In this document: piece after piece, positions 60,583 through 64,000 of the stretch
Layout of the letters: each line of letters begins with the position of its first letter
How positions within the stretch are numbered: the stretch's first letter is position 1
From: an uncultured Acidobacteriota bacterium
GTDB taxonomy: Bacteria; Acidobacteriota; Blastocatellia; Pyrinomonadales; Pyrinomonadaceae
Reading direction: 5' to 3'
DNA length: 64,000 nt
NCBI GenBank assembly: GCA_937871585.1
Contig: CALMPJ010000141.1
Coordinates: 1 to 64,000, forward strand
Position numbers and translations under genes: made by a program
Notes under the pieces: generated by a model
Told to the model about the DNA's origin: nothing
Database searches by the model: none
Seen by the model: the letters and a program-made list of their open reading frames with translations, nothing else

Positions 60583-61356
60583 ATGAAACGACGAAACTAT
60601 AAGCACTACATCCGCCGAACGCATCGCTATCTCGGTATTTTCATTGGAATTCAGTTCGTATTTTGGACGGTCGGCGGCCTGTATTTTAGCTGGACGAATA
60701 TCAAAGAGATACGCGGCGATCACCTGCGGGCTGAGAGCGAGATGTCGATCAAGTTCGACAGATCGCTCGTCTCGCCGCAAGTTCCCGCTGAGAAATTGGT
60801 AGCTTCAGGCGTTGCCAGATCTATCGAGAAAGTTCGGGTCGTCGATGTGCTCGGTACGCCGCATTACGAGATCGGCTACCGAACGCCCGATGAAAAAGAC
60901 GAACTCGCCGTCGCCGACGCAATAACTGGCAACGTGCGTCCGCCGATGTCCGAAGACGAAGCGATACGCATCGCTGCCGACGCTTTGCGAACAAAACAGC
61001 CTGTTAGGAGTGTCGCTCTCATCACAAATGAAAATGTCGGCGGGCATCACGAATATCGCGAAAAGCCGCTGCCGGCGTGGGCCGTTTCGTTCGAGAACAG
61101 CGATAACCTGACCGTTTATCTATCGCAACAAACCGGCCAGATCGGTGCGTTTCGCACAGGCAGCTGGCGCATCTTCGATTTTCTCTGGATGCTGCACACA
61201 ATGGATTTCAACGAACGCGACAACATTAACAACTGGCTGCTCCGCGGCTTTTCGGCGCTCGGCTTGCTGACCATCGCGTCCGGTTTTTTGCTGTTTTTCG
61301 TTAGCTCAAAGCCAATACGACGACTTTTCGCATCTCGCCGAGATCAGGCTACTTAG
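60583..61356 (+). CDS. PepSY-domain membrane protein
   Basis: A 257-residue PepSY-TM-like protein. It has an N-terminal membrane segment (about 17-36, LGIFIGIQFVFWTVGGLYFSW), a periplasmic PepSY domain (about 125-195, SEDEAIRIAADALRTKQ and LTVYLSQQTGQIGAF), and a second helix near the end (about 225-243). Such proteins often sit with metal reductases and export systems. It follows the DUF4440-like gene by four bases. Its last eight bases overlap tail-to-tail with the DsbA-like gene. Confidence 0.82.
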   Translation: MKRRNYKHYIRRTHRYLGIFIGIQFVFWTVGGLYFSWTNIKEIRGDHLRAESEMSIKFDRSLVSPQVPAEKLVASGVARSIEKVRVVDVLGTPHYEIGYRTPDEKDELAVADAITGNVRPPMSEDEAIRIAADALRTKQPVRSVALITNENVGGHHEYREKPLPAWAVSFENSDNLTVYLSQQTGQIGAFRTGSWRIFDFLWMLHTMDFNERDNINNWLLRGFSALGLLTIASGFLLFFVSSKPIRRLFASRRDQAT

Positions 61357-62047
61357 CCATTTCCTCGGCGATCAAAGCCCGCAGATCTGCTTCGCTAAAG
61401 CGTGCTAATTCACGTCCATTAACAAAGAAAGTTGGCGTTTTGCGTACACCTAGCGTTTGGCCGTCTTTGCGGTCGCGTTCGACCTTTGCGGTATATTTAT
61501 TCTCACGAGCGGCGGCGATGTATTTCTCGACGTTCATTCCAAGCTCTTTCGCAAAGCCTTCAAAAACCTTATCAACATCAGGTTTCGCGGCTCCCGGCGG
61601 AGCACCGTGAACTTCGCCCCATTCGCTTTGCTTACGGAAGATGAGTTCGAGAGCCTGCCAGAATTTTCCTTCCTCGCCCGCAGCTTCCAAGAGATGTGCG
61701 GCCTTCATCGAACTCGGATGAAACGGCATATACCGAACCACGAGCCGCATCTTGCCTTCGTTCTCGGACAGTATCTTCTTTACTACGGGGCTGAATCCCG
61801 CGCAGGCTTCGCACTCAGGATCGAGAAACTCGACAACCGTCACTTTCGCGTCCGCCGGTCCGAGTGTAGGGCTGTCGGGACGAATGAGCGTCTCGATCGA
61901 AGCTTTTGGTTTTCCACCGCTGTTGTTATTTCCATTCGACACGACCGATTCTTTTTGAACCGACGTTCTGTAATAGCTCGAACCAAAATACGCGGCGACG
62001 CCGACGATCAGCACAATGAGCCCGAGCACAATGAATTCCTTTCTCAT
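61349..62047 (-). CDS. DsbA-family thiol oxidoreductase, membrane-anchored
   Basis: A 232-residue protein with one N-terminal membrane anchor (about 5-23), a Ser/Asn-rich linker and a thioredoxin-fold DsbA domain (about 60-230). The active site is CEAC (Cys79, Cys82) in FLDPECEACAGF, and the cis-Pro loop is KTPTFFVNG. It oxidises or isomerises disulfides in the periplasm. The DsbB-like gene lies four bases upstream, so the pair is a self-contained oxidative system. I use ATG 62047; a longer frame to 62101 lacks an anchor at the right place. Confidence 0.9.
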   Translation of the reverse strand: MRKEFIVLGLIVLIVGVAAYFGSSYYRTSVQKESVVSNGNNNSGGKPKASIETLIRPDSPTLGPADAKVTVVEFLDPECEACAGFSPVVKKILSENEGKMRLVVRYMPFHPSSMKAAHLLEAAGEEGKFWQALELIFRKQSEWGEVHGAPPGAAKPDVDKVFEGFAKELGMNVEKYIAAARENKYTAKVERDRKDGQTLGVRKTPTFFVNGRELARFSEADLRALIAEEMAK

Positions 62048-62051
62048 AAAA

Positions 62052-62483
62052 CTATCTTTCCTGTGGTTTGTATAAAAGCAAACATAGCGTGATGGCGGCA
62101 AACGCGCTCAGTCCCATCATCGGTATCGTAATAAAACCAAGCAGTTCGATCTGAACCGCATTACACGGCACGCCATCGGAGCACGCCGTTAAGCCCTCGG
62201 GAATAAATCCGTAATAGAGCAAGTTGTGATAAATGGCGATGGCAAGCCCGATCAGCGAAAGCGAAAGGCCGTAAACCTTCATCTTCGCATCGCGAATGAT
62301 GATCCCAACGCCGATCACAACGACCAGCGGATACATCGCGATGCGAGCCCACCAGCACAACGCACACGGCGGCAACGCCATCACTTCGCTAAAAAACAAG
62401 CTGCCGACGACCGACGAGAACGCAAAGAACCACGCCGCATACGGCAGGATGTCGTTAATTGTCGAACTACGTTCGTTCCCCAT
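62052..62483 (-). CDS. DsbB-family disulfide bond formation protein
   Basis: A 143-residue membrane protein with four helices (about 12-33, 45-62, 71-87, 116-138). The first periplasmic loop has the redox pair Cys40/Cys43 (PPCALCWWAR), and the second has the pair in TACSDGVPCNAVQ. It reoxidises the DsbA partner encoded four bases downstream and passes electrons to quinone. The numerous periplasmic cysteines of the adjacent copper proteins are plausible clients. Confidence 0.92.
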   Translation of the reverse strand: MGNERSSTINDILPYAAWFFAFSSVVGSLFFSEVMALPPCALCWWARIAMYPLVVVIGVGIIIRDAKMKVYGLSLSLIGLAIAIYHNLLYYGFIPEGLTACSDGVPCNAVQIELLGFITIPMMGLSAFAAITLCLLLYKPQER

Positions 62484-62504
62484 AGAAATTCTTACTATAA
62501 CAAA

Positions 62505-62528
62505 AGGAGGCTCGCTAACGGGCCTCCT
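62505..62528 (-). terminator. Terminator of the Cys-rich protein gene
   Basis: AGGAGGC (62505-62511) pairs with GCCTCCT (62522-62528). On the minus strand the stem is followed by TTTTGTTATAG. It lies about 20 bases beyond the stop codon of the gene at 62551. Confidence 0.75.
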
Positions 62529-62550
62529 ATGTTCATGGTCAGATCAAAGG

Positions 62551-62943
62551 TTAAACTGACGGCGTGTCGGTCTTAGCCTTTGCGTGGCTGCAGCATAAGC
62601 ACGAACAGCCTTCGCCATCGTGTTTCATCTCCGCGTGATGATCGGCCATCTTGCCTTCTTTCATCATTGGGCAGGAATGTTCGGTGGCAGTGGCGCCATC
62701 GGCTTTTGCGGCATCGCCCTTTTTCATTGGGCAACTGTCGCCTTTGCAGCAATCGTCTTTGCAGCATGATTCCTTGGCGTCAGCGGAAGCTTTGCCGTCC
62801 TTTTTCATCGGACAACTATCGCCCTTGCAGCAGCACGAAGCGGTGGTTGCGGTTGTTATCGTGGTTGAGTTGAAAGCGTAAACAGCGGCGCCGATGCTCA
62901 ATGTGAACATTGCCGCGATGGCGAGAATAATATTGCGTTTCAT
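62551..62943 (-). CDS. Exported Cys/Met/His-rich protein with tandem metal-binding-like motifs
   Basis: A 130-residue exported protein (signal peptide about 1-23, AAVYAF). The mature part has 14 cysteines. The 10-residue block CCKGDSCPMK occurs at 38-47 and again at 65-74, a third relative EHSCPMMKEG follows (89-98), then DHHAEMKHDGEGCSCLCCSH. Cys, Met and His together point to copper or another soft metal. I recognise no named family. It lies in the copper/redox cluster and ends in its own terminator. Metal binding is inferred from composition. Confidence 0.75.
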   Translation of the reverse strand: MKRNIILAIAAMFTLSIGAAVYAFNSTTITTATTASCCCKGDSCPMKKDGKASADAKESCCKDDCCKGDSCPMKKGDAAKADGATATEHSCPMMKEGKMADHHAEMKHDGEGCSCLCCSHAKAKTDTPSV

Positions 62944-63028
62944 TGTAATGTCTCCAAATTTCAGCGCAAAAAGCGCTGGTAGAACTACATAAAAATGCGA
63001 ACGCGTGTTCGCGTTTCAAAGAGCAGTT

Positions 63029-63463
63029 CTAAATTCGGATGACACAATTGAGTTGTCGGTCGATACGACGATCTAGCGGTGGAGGCCTGTAAACAGGCTG
63101 TTGGGTGGAATTGAAATGGCTTGCGGTAACGGCCGTGTAAGCATAACTAACATCCGCCGGCACCGCAATCGGTGCATCTGCCGCGTAAAATGTAACGGAC
63201 CTTTCAAGCGGCACCGCCAGCATAGCTACCGGCAACATACAACACGAAGGCTCGATCGCCGTCGCCTTTGTGCGCTCATTGTCGGCAGCCACAGCCTCAC
63301 GCTTCATCGACTTGCAGTGCTCGCTCAAGTGACTGTCGTCGGAGGCGGTCGCAGTTGTCGTGAACCCTGCACAAAGGCTCAAACAGAAGGCACCGGCAGC
63401 ATTGAGACACAAAAACGCCAGCACAAAGGCTGTCATCATATGTCTTGTTGCACGGTTCCTCAT
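63029..63463 (-). CDS. Exported Cys-containing protein of unknown function
   Basis: A 144-residue protein with a signal-like segment (about 10-30, FVLAFLCLNAAGAFCLSLCAG). Cysteines lie in FCLSLCAG, EHCKSMKRE and the pair in SCCMLPV. It ends PPPLDRRIDRQLNCVIRI. I recall this ending from short proteins beside copper or cobalt efflux genes, but cannot name a family. It lies upstream of the Cys-rich gene on the same strand and fits the metal cluster by position. Confidence 0.6.
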   Translation of the reverse strand: MRNRATRHMMTAFVLAFLCLNAAGAFCLSLCAGFTTTATASDDSHLSEHCKSMKREAVAADNERTKATAIEPSCCMLPVAMLAVPLERSVTFYAADAPIAVPADVSYAYTAVTASHFNSTQQPVYRPPPLDRRIDRQLNCVIRI

Positions 63464-63570
63464 ATCAAAAAGATATTTTATATCACCGAGTTCCTACATT
63501 AGCAATGCTATCGGACCGAGCATTTTGTTCCGTGACATATGTCACATGTTCCGCGGGGAGATCGATCGAA

Positions 63571-63795
63571 CTAGTTCTCGTAGATGATTTCGGGCCATTT
63601 GGGGCGAACGGTGAGGTTGTTCTCGACTGCGATGTGTTCCGGAATGCCGAGTTCTCGGTCGAGACGGTAGGCGGCGGCGTTGAACAGGAGCGTTTCGGCG
63701 GTTCCTAAACGAAGCCGGCGGCGTTCGCGGATGCGACGGATAATGGCAGTTTCCGCCAGATCGTTCTTGTCCCGTTTCAACTCACGTTCACGCAT
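63571..63795 (-). CDS. Small hypothetical protein, 74 residues
   Basis: A basic, helical protein (RELKRDKNDLAETAIIRRIR, then LRLGTAETLLFNAAAYRLDR and ending PKWPEIIYEN). The balance of conserved-looking helices and the aromatic end argues for a real gene. I know no family; a small nucleic-acid-binding protein is possible. It lies after the ychF gene on the same strand, with a repeat between. Confidence 0.55.
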   Translation of the reverse strand: MRERELKRDKNDLAETAIIRRIRERRRLRLGTAETLLFNAAAYRLDRELGIPEHIAVENNLTVRPKWPEIIYEN

Positions 63796-63818
63796 GGCAT
63801 TAGTCTACGACTATCGGT

Positions 63819-63892
63819 CCAAGGTCCAAAGTCCAGAGTCCAAGGTCGAAGATCAGATCTGGAATTTTAAGTTTCAGATTTCGAATTTACAG
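63819..63892. repeat. GTCCAA word repeat (copy 2) with an A/T-rich tail
   Basis: GGTCCAAGGTCCAAAGTCC and further GTCCAA words at 63819-63846 match the family seen between mreB and mreC. The tail TTTAAGTTTCAGATTTCGAA resembles another word-type repeat. The stretch abuts the ychF stop codon at 63894. Confidence 0.65.
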
Positions 63893-63893
63893 G

Positions 63894-64000
63894 TCACACA
63901 TTAAACCGGAAATCGACGACGTCGCCGTCTTGCATGATGTACTCTTTGCCTTCGACGCGGGCGAGGCCTTTGTCGAGGGCGGCTTTGCGGGAACCGCAGG
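63894..64000 (-). CDS. ychF: Redox-regulated ATPase YchF, 3' end only
   Basis: The window ends inside this gene. Only the last 34 or so codons are present, reading [19 protein letters not shown] and then [14 protein letters not shown] with stop TGA. That is the C-terminal TGS domain ending of YchF/OLA1, an Obg-like ATPase that binds ribosomes and responds to oxidative stress. The body of the gene lies beyond 64000. Confidence 0.85.
   Translation of the reverse strand, partial: CGSRKAALDKGLARVEGKEYIMQDGDVVDFRFNV

Overview
The window looks like a chromosomal contig from an Acidobacteriota bacterium, most likely of the Blastocatellia/Pyrinomonadaceae type. This is inferred from gene content: a bacillithiol-type BshB1 deacetylase, Rrf2 plus SufBCDSU, a FecR protein with Trp/Tyr-rich repeats, and POT and S9 peptidases with many secreted hypotheticals. 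The intergenic spaces also hold many short 'word-type' palindromic repeats. No marker gene was searched, so the taxonomy is inference.

Layout. 1-2530 is AT-rich and gene-poor: a structured palindromic stretch, an XRE regulator and an excisionase-like HTH protein behind an operator-like palindrome, all abutting the 3' end of a tRNA-Thr gene. This looks like the edge of an integrated element. 2785-3869 is a repressor/ImmA-IrrE metallopeptidase pair. 4079-12308 is the cell-elongation cluster mreB-mreC-mreD-mrdA-rodA-PBP1A. 12447-20340 holds assorted hydrolases, lipB, secreted proteins and an MBL-fold enzyme. 20361 is bshB1. 21228-33162 is an Fe-S assembly locus (Rrf2 regulator, SufB, C, D, S, U) interrupted by unrelated genes (two RidA paralogues, PhzF, GNAT, a zinc ribbon, a large membrane protein). 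33234-41086 carries glpD, DUF2585, a GrdB-like protein, an exopolysaccharide glycosyltransferase set (WecG/TagA, GT4, polyprenyl sugar-phosphate transferase) and prmC. 41237-46925 has Nfu, a GAF-like acidic protein and a FecR protein. 47002-54037 is a proteolysis block: an inactive/active M16 pair, an S9 peptidase and a POT peptide transporter. 54124-56249 are hypotheticals.

At 56283-56619 lies a CCA-ending tRNA with anticodon CAU, interrupted in the anticodon loop by a 261-nt group I intron. 57306-63463 is a copper/redox cluster: MbnP and MbnH, a CusF-cytochrome c lipoprotein, a PepSY membrane protein, a DsbA/DsbB pair and two Cys-rich secreted proteins. The window closes with the 3' end of ychF.

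The most striking global feature is at least ten families of short dispersed repeats. They sit at gene 3' ends and repeatedly supply stop codons and C-terminal residues (two RidA genes, glpD, sufD, an MBL protein, an S9 peptidase). One supplies a Shine-Dalgarno locked in a hairpin, and others are inserted in frame inside coding sequences. The intron-bearing tRNA and this repeat/gene-end relationship are the two observations I consider most worth following.
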